64,000 nt of DNA from Microcaldota archaeon (GCA_028867025.1 JAGWHC010000001.1:499695-563694), one strand, 5' to 3'. Positions 8,488 through 16,733 are shown, counted from the stretch's first letter. The notes: generated by a model not told the origin, from the sequence alone. Translations and numbers: made by a program.

Positions 8488-9642
8488 CCTCTTTGCCTCG
8501 TTCTTCAACAGCTCTGCCTTGTCAGTTTTTTCCCAGGTGAACTCAGGCCCCACCCTTCCAAAGTGCCCGTATGCAGCCGTTCTCTTGAATATCGGCTTGC
8601 GCAGATCAAGCTGTTTTATTATCGCCCCTGGCCTCATGTCAAAATTCTTCTCTATTATCGCCCTTAGTTTCTCATCGCTTATCTTTCCCGTCCCAAGCGT
8701 GTTGACATAGAAGGATACGGGCTTTGCAACCCCGATTGCGTATGCAATCTGTATCTCGCACCTCTCTGCCAGTCCGGCCGCAACTATGTTCTTGGCCATG
8801 TAGCGCGCGTAGTACGCGCCTGACCTGTCGACCTTTGTGGGATCCTTGCCCGAGAAGCAGCCTCCTCCTGATTTCCCTATGCTTCCGTAGCCATCCACCA
8901 CCGTCTTCCTTCCAGTAAGCCCCGAATCTGCCAAAGTTCCACCGACAGTGAACTTTCCTGTTCCATTAATTATCATCTTCGTGTTTTTATCAAGCAGGTC
9001 CTTCGGTATAACGTTCTTTATCACCTTGTCAGTGATGTCTCGGCGCACCTGCTCTATGCTCGTTCCGTTGCTGTGCTGCGCCGCTATGATTACAGTGTCG
9101 ACTCTCTTCGGTTTGCCATTTATGTACTCCACCGTCACCTGCGATTTCCCATCGGGCCTTAGATAGGGCAGTATGCCCTTCTTCCTGCACTCTGTCAAGC
9201 GCATGACCAGCTTGTGCGATAGCACTGTAGGCAGTGGCATGAGCTCCGGCGTTTCGTTGCACGCGTATCCGAATACAAAACCCTGGTCTCCGGCCCCTAT
9301 GTCAAGGCCTTTCTTCTCGTCCACGCCGAGCGCTATGTCCGGCGACTGTTCCTCTATAGATGTAACAACCCCGCACGTGTCCCAGTCCAGACCGTCCTTT
9401 GCATTGTCGAGTCCTATCTCCTTAAGCGAGTTCCTTGCTATTTCAGGTATGTTGACATAGGAGCGCGTGGTTATCTGGCCTGTTATCACCACCATGCCCT
9501 GCATTATCAGCGTTTCGCAGTCCACGTGAGCCGCGGGATCCCTTGCTATTATTGCATCTAATACAGAATCTGAGATTATGTCAGCGACCTTGTCAGGATG
9601 TCCCTCGGTTACGCTCTCTGCTGCTATTAGGTATTTGTCCAT
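8479..9642 (-). CDS. metK: S-adenosylmethionine synthetase, bacterial/eukaryal type
   Basis: Makes SAM from methionine and ATP. The protein has the MetK signatures of the bacterial and eukaryal family, not the divergent archaeal one: EGHPDKVAD (ATP/methionine binding, about residue 14), [12 protein letters not shown] (about 110) and [19 protein letters not shown] (about 255), ending [14 protein letters not shown]. 387 residues is the usual size. Start ATG 9642 is chosen because AGGGGAAG lies 3-9 nt before it; a GTG six codons upstream is less likely. TATA box at 9678-9684. Most archaea use an unrelated-looking MAT, so this points to gene transfer or replacement. It starts a minus-strand region rich in methyl-cycle genes (AhcY, MTHFR-like, MetE-like). 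Confidence 0.96.
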   Translation of the reverse strand: MDKYLIAAESVTEGHPDKVADIISDSVLDAIIARDPAAHVDCETLIMQGMVVITGQITTRSYVNIPEIARNSLKEIGLDNAKDGLDWDTCGVVTSIEEQSPDIALGVDEKKGLDIGAGDQGFVFGYACNETPELMPLPTVLSHKLVMRLTECRKKGILPYLRPDGKSQVTVEYINGKPKRVDTVIIAAQHSNGTSIEQVRRDITDKVIKNVIPKDLLDKNTKMIINGTGKFTVGGTLADSGLTGRKTVVDGYGSIGKSGGGCFSGKDPTKVDRSGAYYARYMAKNIVAAGLAERCEIQIAYAIGVAKPVSFYVNTLGTGKISDEKLRAIIEKNFDMRPGAIIKQLDLRKPIFKRTAAYGHFGRVGPEFTWEKTDKAELLKNEAKRSR

Positions 9643-9677
9643 TTCTTCCCCTTTTTGCACATAAGTGTATCAAATCG

Positions 9678-9684
9678 TTATATA
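9678..9684 (-). promoter_or_regulatory. TATA box for metK
   Basis: Minus-strand TATATAA inside CGCTATATAACG, about 39 nt before the ATG at 9642; a transcript starting near 9655 would just include the AGGGGAAG site. Confidence 0.45.
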
Positions 9685-9717
9685 GCGGTTTTTGTCATTT
9701 ATATTCAAATAAGAATA

Positions 9718-10653
9718 CTACACCACGTCAAGCGCAGCCAACATTACCGGAAGTATTATGGTTGCGTCACCATCGATGGTGACATACTTCGCCTTTTCCT
9801 TGACCTTGCCCCACGAAACAGCTTCTGTAAGTCGTGCACCAGACAAGCTACCATCATACTGTGTGGCTGTTGTGATGTACACTGCATAGTCCAATCCACC
9901 TTTAAATTGCGACCACCAGATGACATGGTGCTTGCTTATTCCTCCGCCAATCATCAGCGCGCCTGTTTTTTTATTGTCAAATGAGATATCGCTCAGCTTC
10001 AGCTCGTCTCTTATTAGGTTCAGCTTGAAGTTGTGCGTCTGCGAAAAGATGGACAGCTGCGTGCCGAACGCGCCGTCGAGTATTCCAGGGTTGAATATCG
10101 GCACTTTGTGCAGGTACGCCTGCCTGATTATGGAGCCGCTGTCCTTCATCCTCTTCCCGAACTCCCAGATTAGCTCGGATGCGCTGTATTCTCCCTTGTA
10201 GTCCTTTGATTTGTATATGTCATCCATTATCTCGTTGAAGTAGTTCTCAACAGCAAGCCCGTACTCCTTCTGCTCGATGAAGACGTTGCCAAGCCTGTAT
10301 ATCTTGCGCTTGTGCAGCTCCGCGTCATCCGCGTAGAAGCTTCCAAGGTTGTACCTGCCGCCATACGCCCGCGCGAGATCATGGTCAAGGGTGCCACCCG
10401 TGGTTATTATCGCATCGAAGTGCTTCACAGCCTGGGCAAGCGCGCCGCGCAGGCCCGTTGCAACTATGTCTGCAGGGAAGGAGAGGAAGTTGAACGAACC
10501 CTTGTCCTTGAGCATCTCGTCCAGTATGCCTATTCCATTCACCATGTGCTGTGCCGAGAAGCCGCCAACGCTTCTCATGCTTTCAATAAGCTGCCTCACG
10601 CTCATGCTCTTCTTGATCAATATGTCCCTGACCGGTCTGCCGAGCGACTGCAT
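9718..10653 (-). CDS. dys: deoxyhypusine synthase
   Basis: Transfers the aminobutyl group of spermidine to a lysine of aIF5A, the first step to hypusine. Seen: DAIITTGGTLDHDLAR (NAD-binding segment), FYADDAELHKRKIYRLGNVFI, and the active-site region GGGISKHH with the lysine that forms the enzyme-substrate imine, followed by YAVYITTATQYDGSLSGAR and SWGK. 311 residues, normal. The ATG abuts the ahcY stop without a gap, so it is translated from the same mRNA. It needs a polyamine donor; an agmatinase that could feed polyamine synthesis is encoded at 50464. Confidence 0.95.
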   Translation of the reverse strand: MQSLGRPVRDILIKKSMSVRQLIESMRSVGGFSAQHMVNGIGILDEMLKDKGSFNFLSFPADIVATGLRGALAQAVKHFDAIITTGGTLDHDLARAYGGRYNLGSFYADDAELHKRKIYRLGNVFIEQKEYGLAVENYFNEIMDDIYKSKDYKGEYSASELIWEFGKRMKDSGSIIRQAYLHKVPIFNPGILDGAFGTQLSIFSQTHNFKLNLIRDELKLSDISFDNKKTGALMIGGGISKHHVIWWSQFKGGLDYAVYITTATQYDGSLSGARLTEAVSWGKVKEKAKYVTIDGDATIILPVMLAALDVV

Positions 10654-11904
10654 CTACGTTCCCTCCTTCCACGCGTTCATGTACTTTATCTGCTGGCCGC
10701 TAAGCTCGTCTATCCTTATCCCCATGCTCTCGAGCTTCAGCCTTGCCACCTCCCAGTCCTGCTCCTTGGGTATGTCGTAGACTCCGGGTCGCATGGAGCC
10801 GCCTTCCTTAGCCAGCCTTATCAGGGAGAGAAGCTGGTTCGCAAAGCTCATGTCCATCACTTCGCTAGGATGGCCCTCGGCCGCGGACAGATTGACGAGC
10901 CTGCCCTCCGCAAGCACGTATATCTTGTTGCCATTTCTGAGCGTGTATTCCTCGTTGTTCTCCCTGATCTGCCTGTGCCTCTTCGCCATCTTTTCTATGC
11001 CAGCAACGTCCACCTCCACGTTGAAGTGGCCGGCGTTCGCGACTATCGCGCCGTTCTTCATTCTCTGGAAATGCTTGCCTGTGATTATGTCCTTGACTCC
11101 CGTGGCTGTTATGAAGATGTCCCCGAGCCTTGCGGCATCGCTAATGGGCATAATGCTGAAGCCCTCCATCCTCGCGCGCAACGCGTTGACAGGGTTCACT
11201 TCCGTGACCACGACATTCGCCCCGAGCCCCCTGGCCCTGGAGGCGATGCCTCTTCCCACATGCCCGTATCCGCTCACAACAACATTCTTCCCTGCGAAAA
11301 GCACGTTCGTGGCCCTTATGATCCCGTCAATGGCGCTCTGCCCCGTGCCGAACACGTTGTCGAAATCCGACTTGGTCTCGGCGTCGTTCACCGCGATTAT
11401 CGGATACTTGAGCTTGCCGTCCTTTGCCATGGCACGTATCCTGTGCACCCCGGTTGACGTTTCCTCGGTGCCTCCTATGACCCCCTTCAGGTACTCCGGC
11501 TTCTTCCCGTGTATGGTGAAAACAAGGTCTGCGCCGTCGTCCATCGTTATGTGAGGCTTCAGCTTGAGCGTCTGTTCGATACACCAGTAATACTCCTTTG
11601 GGGACAGCCCGCGCCATGCAAACACCTCTGTGCCCGCCGAGTCAAGCGCTGCAGCTATGTCGTCCTGCGTGGAAAGTGGATTGCATCCTGACCAGGCCAC
11701 TTCAGCCCCGCACGCTTTTATCGTTTCCACAAGCACCGCGGTCTCTTTGGTGACATGAAGGCAGCCTGAGACTCTCATCCCTGCCAAGGTCTTTCTCTTA
11801 GAGTGCATTTCCCTGAGCTTCATCAAGACAGGCATCCTTGACTCTGCCCATTCGATTTTCTTCCTTCCTTGTCCTGCTAGTGAGCTATCCTTTATCCTGC
11901 TCAA
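10654..11904 (-). CDS. ahcY: S-adenosylhomocysteine hydrolase
   Basis: Splits S-adenosylhomocysteine, the product of SAM-dependent methylation, to adenosine and homocysteine using bound NAD. Seen: the substrate segment MRVSGCLHVTKETAVL, TMDDGADLVFTIHG, EETSTGVHR, the Rossmann loop VSGYGHVGRGIASRARGLGA, NAGHFNVEVDV and the C-terminal GHPSEVMDMSFANQ. 416 residues. Start is TTG at 11904: family alignment (SRIKDSSLAGQGRKKIEWAESRMPVL type N-terminus is full length) demands residues before the first internal ATG. A TATA box about 30 nt upstream makes the mRNA nearly leaderless. Product homocysteine would feed the MetE-like proteins at 14.4-16.7 kb. Confidence 0.95.
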   Translation of the reverse strand: MSRIKDSSLAGQGRKKIEWAESRMPVLMKLREMHSKRKTLAGMRVSGCLHVTKETAVLVETIKACGAEVAWSGCNPLSTQDDIAAALDSAGTEVFAWRGLSPKEYYWCIEQTLKLKPHITMDDGADLVFTIHGKKPEYLKGVIGGTEETSTGVHRIRAMAKDGKLKYPIIAVNDAETKSDFDNVFGTGQSAIDGIIRATNVLFAGKNVVVSGYGHVGRGIASRARGLGANVVVTEVNPVNALRARMEGFSIMPISDAARLGDIFITATGVKDIITGKHFQRMKNGAIVANAGHFNVEVDVAGIEKMAKRHRQIRENNEEYTLRNGNKIYVLAEGRLVNLSAAEGHPSEVMDMSFANQLLSLIRLAKEGGSMRPGVYDIPKEQDWEVARLKLESMGIRIDELSGQQIKYMNAWKEGT

Positions 11905-11930
11905 AAAACCCCCAAAGAACTAGGGCGCCA

Positions 11931-11942
11931 GATTATTTATAA
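11931..11942 (-). promoter_or_regulatory. TATA box for ahcY-dys
   Basis: Minus-strand GTTATAAATAAT, centred about 32 nt before the TTG start at 11904; fits a leaderless or very short-leader transcript. Confidence 0.5.
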
Positions 11943-11948
11943 CGTTCT

Positions 11949-12260
11949 CTAGGCGCCGCGTCTGCCGCGGTCCACCCTGCTCAGCAGCCCCTCAAGTCTT
12001 CTGCCCAGAAGGAATATCGCCATTCCCACCAAGATCGCCAGAACTCCGACTGGCAGGAAGCCGAACGCGTTGGGTCCGCACTGGCATATGCTTGCTATCT
12101 GCTGCGGCGTTGCGCCAGCGGGTATCGCGGGGCAGTTGCATACAGATACGCTCGTGAAGGCCCAGGCGGCGATGGAAACAAACCCTGTTCCTATCCATCC
12201 GCTACCGCAGAGGCGTAAGTGCCTCTTTATCCTCTTCGAGGCAAGAACCTTTCTTTTCAT
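11949..12260 (-). CDS. small two-helix membrane protein in MinD operon
   Basis: 103 residues. Basic N-terminus (MKRKVLASKRIKRHLRL), a membrane helix around residues 22-38 (IGTGFVSIAAWAFTSVSV), an external or lumenal loop with four cysteines (CNCP, then CQC), a second helix around 68-85 (LPVGVLAILVGMAIFLLG) and a basic tail. Both termini are positively charged, so they should face the cytoplasm and the cysteines the outside. It is the last gene of a minD-37aa-103aa operon; its ATG overlaps the stop of the 37-codon gene (ATGA), implying translational coupling. Family not recognised. Inference: membrane partner or anchor for the MinD-like ATPase. Confidence 0.65.
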   Translation of the reverse strand: MKRKVLASKRIKRHLRLCGSGWIGTGFVSIAAWAFTSVSVCNCPAIPAGATPQQIASICQCGPNAFGFLPVGVLAILVGMAIFLLGRRLEGLLSRVDRGRRGA

Positions 12261-12370
12261 TTAGTGAACAGGCGAGCAAGCTTCCCATGAGATTTTTGTA
12301 ACCTTTCTAGATTCGCAGAGGAAGGAGCTAATGCCCGATCCACGCTGCCAATAAGCATGTCTTTGTTCAT
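12257..12370 (-). CDS. 37-residue coupled small protein between minD and a membrane gene
   Basis: Reading frame from ATG 12370 to TGA 12257. It begins in the stop codon of minD (ATGA) and ends in the start codon of the downstream membrane protein (ATGA), the overlap used throughout this genome for co-translated genes. The peptide starts MNKDMLIGSVDRALAPSSAN and ends in a basic amphipathic stretch KLARLFTK that resembles the C-terminal membrane-binding end of the MinD-like protein (KLAKWFMR). No family recognised. The double overlap is the evidence for expression; a non-coding spacer would not need it. Confidence 0.5.
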   Translation of the reverse strand: MNKDMLIGSVDRALAPSSANLERLQKSHGKLARLFTK

Positions 12371-13167
12371 CTCATGAACCACTTTGCAAGTTTCTCGAAA
12401 AGGCCAGGCTTCGTGTCTCTCTCAAACTGCATATCGCCGCCAGGAGAGCTCTGGCTCAGTTTCAGCGCGTAGTCCCTTGCAAGCTCGTCTATGGCGACGC
12501 AGAAATCTGCGTTCCTGTCTATCATGTACGCTGGCTTGTGCTTCATCAGGCTCTCCTCTATTATCTTGTCCTCAGGCACTGCCTGGAACGCCACATCGCC
12601 ATATAGCCTCTCAACCTCTTCGCGCTCGAGGTCGAACTTGCTGTAGCCCATCCTGTTTATTATCAGCCTGTGCTCAAGCTTGAACCTCCGGCAGTACTCT
12701 GCCATCTTTGCGCTGCCACTGGATGACACAGAATCAGGAGTGGTGAGTATAGCTACGTCGTTGAAGTACCTTGCGACCTCCTCGCTGAACAGCCCCGGCG
12801 GGCTGTCTATTATGACAAAATCGAAATCAGCATGCGCCAGCTTGCTGTAGAGCTTCACAAGGCGTTCCGACTTCGGAGCTATCCTCTGCTCAGAAGGGCT
12901 TCCTGGAATGAGATAAAGGTCTATAGGCTCGTACGAGAAGAGCATGTCCTTCACTTCTGCATTGCTGTTCAGCATGTCTAGGTAGCCCCTTCCCTCGGGC
13001 CTCACCCCTAGCTGCTCGCTGAGGCTCGCCGATTCAGTATCGGTATCCACAAGCAGCACCTTGTACTTCTTGTACGTCAGCGCGACAGCAAGGTTCAGCG
13101 CTATTGTAGTCTTTCCCACACCGCCTTTTTGAGATGCGATAAGAATTGTATAAGGTTTTTTGGCCAT
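12367..13167 (-). CDS. minD: MinD/ParA-family ATPase
   Basis: Deviant Walker A ATPase that cycles on membranes or DNA to place other structures. Seen: KGGVGKTT (about residues 14-21, with the signature first lysine), VLLVDTDTESAS (Walker A' region), DFVIIDSPPGLFSEEV (Walker B/switch) and LIINRMGYSKFD. The last residues GLFEKLAKWFMR form a short amphipathic helix, like the membrane-targeting tail of MinD. 266 residues is typical. Start ATG 13167 has GGAGTGGG upstream and a TATA box at 13213-13220. Its stop overlaps the start of a 37-codon gene, followed by a two-helix membrane protein. No MinE or archaeal pilus gene is adjacent, so the cargo is unknown. Confidence 0.88.
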   Translation of the reverse strand: MAKKPYTILIASQKGGVGKTTIALNLAVALTYKKYKVLLVDTDTESASLSEQLGVRPEGRGYLDMLNSNAEVKDMLFSYEPIDLYLIPGSPSEQRIAPKSERLVKLYSKLAHADFDFVIIDSPPGLFSEEVARYFNDVAILTTPDSVSSSGSAKMAEYCRRFKLEHRLIINRMGYSKFDLEREEVERLYGDVAFQAVPEDKIIEESLMKHKPAYMIDRNADFCVAIDELARDYALKLSQSSPGGDMQFERDTKPGLFEKLAKWFMR

Positions 13168-13212
13168 TAAAGTCCCACTCCTTGCTGGTCAGAGTATTCT
13201 GTGCTTGTAAGA

Positions 13213-13220
13213 ATTTAAAT
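13213..13220 (-). promoter_or_regulatory. TATA box for the minD operon
   Basis: ATTTAAAT about 50 nt before the minD ATG, between it and tRNA-Ser; predicts a leader of about 22 nt that contains the GGAGTGGG site. Confidence 0.5.
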
Positions 13221-13237
13221 AGGTTGGCTAGCAGATT

Positions 13238-13358
13238 CGCCGGGGTAGGGATTTGAACCCTAAATCCCGCGAGGGAACCGGTTTTCTTCGCATCACGATT
13301 CAGCTCTTGAACCCTAAGATTCAAGACCGGCGCATTGACCAGATTCTGCCACCCCGGC
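13238..13358 (-). tRNA. tRNA-Ser(UGA) with 36-nt anticodon-loop intron
   Basis: Minus strand. Acceptor GCCGGGG/CCCCGGC, D stem GCA/TGC, anticodon stem CCGGT/ACCGG, long variable arm with CCC/GGG hairpin (type II tRNA), T arm TAGGG-TTCAAAT-CCCTA. The loop starts C-T-TGA-A and then runs into extra sequence; removing 13284-13319 after nucleotide 37 restores a 7-nt loop with anticodon TGA. Discriminator G and the variable arm indicate serine rather than leucine. The intron sits at the canonical 37/38 site, as for introns cut by the archaeal tRNA-splicing endonuclease. CCA is not encoded. Minus-strand TATA-like TATTTTAA at 13382-13389 is about 28 nt before the 5' end. The exact intron boundaries could shift by one or two bases. 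Confidence 0.85.
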
Positions 13359-13404
13359 ACGAGCAGTATCGGAAATTAAGCTTAAAATAAGTAGTTGAAG
13401 GCCG

Positions 13405-14361
13405 CTAGCCGCCTTCCACGCATGCGTGGTTCTCCGCCAGATGCATATCACGGAGGAGATTTGCAAAATGTACCGCCATCCGGCTCGCGCCTTCGAGGTT
13501 GTGCTCCTTGATTTGCTCAACATTCACGCCCAAAGGGACATTCCTGATCCGGCGCAGCGTCGTCCCGAGAATCTTGTCTGCGTTGGCGATGGACCTGCCT
13601 ATCCGTCCCTCCGCAGTTTTGTCTGAAAGTATGGCGCTGACCACTTCGCTTGGCAGCAGTTCCTCCCCGTCCCGCAGGAGCTTTCTGTACCGTTCCACGT
13701 CAGCATCCTGCAGCAGCGGGGCGAAGCTCAGGTATATTGGCTTTGGCTCTATCCCGTGGGCCTCGCATAGCCTGCGATAGCCGTGTATGGTTGTGATAGT
13801 GTATGACAGTTCGAATTGCAGCTGTGATATGAAGAAGTCGGCGCCCGCCCTTGTCTTCTTGTACAGCCTGACATCCTCGTCCTGCCTGTGGAATATGGAT
13901 ATGTTTCCGATGGTGGCTCCGTGATCTGTCATTTTCCTCCTTGCTATCTCGTCTGCTCTCTCAACTGAAGGGCCGGAATACTTGACATCGTGATAGCTGC
14001 CTCCTACAAAAACAAGACTTCTTATGTTCCGGTCGGGTATCGTCTCCTCAAGGTAGTCCCAGAACGCGCCCTCAGAGCCGAGATACGATACGTTTTTGCT
14101 CACAGTTGCTCCAACTCCTAGCCTCTCCGCAGTCAGCTTCGCAAGCACCCTGACGTCGCCGTTCAGATAAGTTACCTTTCCCTTGTCATATCTCACTATC
14201 TCCGGATTGCTTATTCCCTCAAGACCTCGCCTTGCAAGCGGTTTGAGCTTCTCTTCGTAAACATCTGCGATTTTGCGCAGTTCCTTTTCGCTGTGCTCAC
14301 CAAAATGCGGCGCAAGCTCGTAGCTTAGCCTGAAAAGTGTTATTGCAGCCTTCTCGGGCAT
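13405..14361 (-). CDS. methylenetetrahydrofolate reductase-like protein
   Basis: TIM-barrel flavoprotein family of MetF. The diagnostic segment is GATIGNISIFHRQDED, then VRLYKKTRAGADFFISQLQFE, which matches the MTHFR pattern (HRxDExxRxxxKxxAGADFFxTQxxFE); upstream is SLVFVGGSYHDVKYSGPSVERADEIAR, where MTHFRs have the pterin/FAD-facing strand. The N-terminal Glu-containing start of classical MetF is not clear, so the substrate may be a different C1 carrier such as a folate analogue. It is the last gene of a three-gene operon behind two MetE-like proteins; its ATG directly abuts the stop of the 444-residue MetE-like gene. Likely role: making the methyl donor for methionine synthesis. 318 residues. 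Confidence 0.75.
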   Translation of the reverse strand: MPEKAAITLFRLSYELAPHFGEHSEKELRKIADVYEEKLKPLARRGLEGISNPEIVRYDKGKVTYLNGDVRVLAKLTAERLGVGATVSKNVSYLGSEGAFWDYLEETIPDRNIRSLVFVGGSYHDVKYSGPSVERADEIARRKMTDHGATIGNISIFHRQDEDVRLYKKTRAGADFFISQLQFELSYTITTIHGYRRLCEAHGIEPKPIYLSFAPLLQDADVERYRKLLRDGEELLPSEVVSAILSDKTAEGRIGRSIANADKILGTTLRRIRNVPLGVNVEQIKEHNLEGASRMAVHFANLLRDMHLAENHACVEGG

Positions 14362-15696
14362 CTAGCCTTTCACCCTGCTGAGGTAGCTTTTCGTGAGGTG
14401 AGGCGCCGCGTCTATTCTGAAATCTCTTTCTAGCTGCTTCAGGGCGAGATCCCTGCCTCTGTGTATATTCACGTCAATTTCAAGCATGCGCTCGAGGCTA
14501 AGGTTCCTCTGCCCGCACGCCGGCGCAACTTCTATCTGTTCCGGTGCATAATCGAGCCTCAGTATAGGGTAGAGTATCCTGTCCCTCACGACCTCCGGGT
14601 CGGGAGGCTGCGCTCCTTCATAGGTTGATGCCACGTCTATTATCGCCTTTTGGTGCTTCCTCAAGCCGTACTGCTTGAGCTGCCTTATCGCCTCCCATCC
14701 CTGGCCGGTCCTCTGATCTGCGGTCAGGCCGCGCTTGTTTGTATCGTGAGTTGAAACCTCGTAGTGGAATCTGGTTATGCTTTTCAGTTCAGCCGCCACG
14801 TACGGGACGTAAAAATGGTAGGGTTGCAGGCAGTTGTGATTGCTGTATTCTATGTTCGGATATGAAGGCGTCGATTCCTTCATCAGTTCAATGTACGATG
14901 GTGCCTTCAGGCCCATCGCCCTTATGAAATCCTTGCTGAACTCCTTCCTTTCGCAGGCTACTATGAAATTGTCTAGTTGGATATCTGTAACCACTCCCTG
15001 AGGCGAGCTCTCAGATATGCTCTTTATTCTGTTCTTGGTGACCTTTCGCGCAAAATCCAAGCCGGCCTTATGGTCCCCTATCAAACCAGCAAGCGTCTCA
15101 TCCCTCCCCCTGCTCAGCTCCAGACCGTAGTAGAAAAGGTTTGAGGTCGCGTGTATTACGCAGTGGGGATCGGTGAGAGGTACACGAACCTTTTCCTTTG
15201 CAAACTTCCTCACCCGCGCAACTTCCTTCACGTGCCTCTCAGATTTGCCCGAGTAGCTTATCTGTTGAACAATCTCAGCATCCTTCCAAAACCTGAACCC
15301 GTAAGAGTGCTGCCAGTGATCTGATTTGTTTGTCCCGCCCACGTCAGCGCGTTCCCACTCTACCATCTCTGTTCTTGTCCATTCAAGGTTCCACGATCTC
15401 GCAAAACCTAGATTATGAAGCGTCAAAACTCCCAGTTTTGTCACGAAGTCTGTTGCCGCTTCGAGCTTCTGTGAGAAAGGCTGTTTTGCTAAGGCAAAAT
15501 ATTCAGGTACCAGCGAGCTTTCTGATCTGACGCTCGCACCATAAGCGCTCTTGGGCAGAGCCTCCACTTTCTCTATGAATCCGCGTGCCCTCTCCATCTG
15601 TTCTGCAGTGAGGTCGCCTTGGCGGAGTAGTCCAAGTACTGCCGGATCTCGCGGTCCGCTTCCGATGTCCCTCGTGGATAATAGCTCATCAATCAT
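14362..15696 (-). CDS. divergent MetE catalytic-barrel protein (cobalamin-independent methionine synthase type)
   Basis: 444 residues with the zinc site of MetE/UROD-fold methionine synthases: H287-N-C289 (SNHNCLQPYHF), E313 in FHYEVSTHD, and C394 in EQIEVAPACGQRNL. The order and approximate spacing match the H-x-C, E and C ligands of the C-terminal barrel of E. coli MetE, whose zinc activates homocysteine. Another family-like strand is TDIQLDNFIVA (cf. IQIDEPA). Overall similarity is low, so it is a divergent member. Its ATG overlaps the stop of the upstream MetE-like gene (ATGA), and an MTHFR-like gene follows without a gap. I infer that the two MetE-like proteins act as a split enzyme. Confidence 0.65.
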   Translation of the reverse strand: MIDELLSTRDIGSGPRDPAVLGLLRQGDLTAEQMERARGFIEKVEALPKSAYGASVRSESSLVPEYFALAKQPFSQKLEAATDFVTKLGVLTLHNLGFARSWNLEWTRTEMVEWERADVGGTNKSDHWQHSYGFRFWKDAEIVQQISYSGKSERHVKEVARVRKFAKEKVRVPLTDPHCVIHATSNLFYYGLELSRGRDETLAGLIGDHKAGLDFARKVTKNRIKSISESSPQGVVTDIQLDNFIVACERKEFSKDFIRAMGLKAPSYIELMKESTPSYPNIEYSNHNCLQPYHFYVPYVAAELKSITRFHYEVSTHDTNKRGLTADQRTGQGWEAIRQLKQYGLRKHQKAIIDVASTYEGAQPPDPEVVRDRILYPILRLDYAPEQIEVAPACGQRNLSLERMLEIDVNIHRGRDLALKQLERDFRIDAAPHLTKSYLSRVKG

Positions 15697-16733
15697 CTTA
15701 TATCACCGGTTAGGATTCTGAATGCCTTGGAAAGACTCTCATCACGCCTCACTGCTTGCGGATAGGTCTGTAAGCCATCAGATCCCTGGCTCTGCCCCAG
15801 GAATATTTCAACACCATCTGCAATTTTCAATTTATCAAGAACCTCATTGGTCCTTATCGCAAGGCGTTTTGGCTCCTCTGCGAGAAGGTTCTCAGGCAGC
15901 TTCCTCGTTATGTTCTGGAGCCCAAGTATGAGGTTCTTATCCAAGTGTTCTCCTATGCGCGTAAGATCCGTATTGAAATCAAATCCAATGTCTGTGACTT
16001 TTGAGTCGAGAACCCAAGGAATGAGGCGTCTTGCGTCCCCCGCATAGAAATGAACCGCCGATCTTATAGAGCGCCCCCTGAAAATCTTGTCAAGATTGCT
16101 CTTAAAGGCGGAGAGAAGGTCGGTGTTCACGTTGCCCGCAAACCGCTCGTCAGTGGCAAAGCCTTCATTCAAGTGTATGGAGTCGTAGTGCTCAGAAAAT
16201 CTTTCAATCTCTTTTTTCTGAACTTCAGCAAAATCATACAGTAGATTAATTCGGCTCGAATAGGCCGAAGATTCAGATGCCAAAGCCAGCGACAGCGGAG
16301 AAGGCAGAATGAGTTTTCTCTTATACGTTCTAGGAATGGCGTCTGTCAGTGTGTAATCGCTGTATACCTCCCCATCAGCATGCAGCTTTCCGGTAACGAA
16401 AGGCCTGAAATAATACTGATTCCTTGTTCCTGGCTGTTGGTTTATCTGCCCCTCCCCTCCCTCCACGCCCTTTAGCCTCTCAATGTAGGGTATGAAATCG
16501 TCTTTGAGCGCGAAACCGCCCTCTGTAACATAAGAAAAGCCCAGTTCGTGCTGCAGAGCCACGAGGCCCTCGGCAGCTTTGCGCTGTTCCGACTTCAGCG
16601 TCTCCTGTTTTTCCGCATTAGGCTCTCTCGCGTAGGCTCTGGCGGCATTGGTTAGGGCGTCGGGCCATGCGTGCCTGCCAGTGAGCTGTATACCGTTTAT
16701 TCTCTGTTCTCCATTGATTATATTCAACACCAA
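15693..16733 (-). CDS. MetE-like barrel protein without zinc ligands (N-domain type)
   Basis: 346 residues resembling the MetE/UROD superfamily: LQHELGFSYVTEGGFALKDDFIPYI corresponds to the early helix and strand of methionine synthases (EAGxDxxxxGDF/GExxxxD), followed by YFRPFVTGKL, LILPSPLSLALASES, a YDFAEVQKKEIERF helix and IHLNEG (cf. IQIDEP). The strand that holds the zinc His and Cys reads SAVHFYAGD, and the C-terminal Cys motif reads LGQSQGSDGLQTYP, so the zinc ligands are missing, as in the N-terminal barrel of MetE. First gene of the operon. Start is TTG 16733 or the next codon GTG; there is no in-frame ATG nearby. Confidence 0.65.
   Translation of the reverse strand: MVLNIINGEQRINGIQLTGRHAWPDALTNAARAYAREPNAEKQETLKSEQRKAAEGLVALQHELGFSYVTEGGFALKDDFIPYIERLKGVEGGEGQINQQPGTRNQYYFRPFVTGKLHADGEVYSDYTLTDAIPRTYKRKLILPSPLSLALASESSAYSSRINLLYDFAEVQKKEIERFSEHYDSIHLNEGFATDERFAGNVNTDLLSAFKSNLDKIFRGRSIRSAVHFYAGDARRLIPWVLDSKVTDIGFDFNTDLTRIGEHLDKNLILGLQNITRKLPENLLAEEPKRLAIRTNEVLDKLKIADGVEIFLGQSQGSDGLQTYPQAVRRDESLSKAFRILTGDIR

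Noticed and set aside
10312-11457. Long plus-strand open frame of 381 codons
   Set aside because: Antisense to ahcY and dys; His- and Arg-rich shadow translation with no domains.
13238-13358. tRNA-Leu reading of the type II tRNA
   Set aside because: Anticodon after intron removal is TGA and discriminator is G, both fit Ser; no Leu anticodon can be formed.
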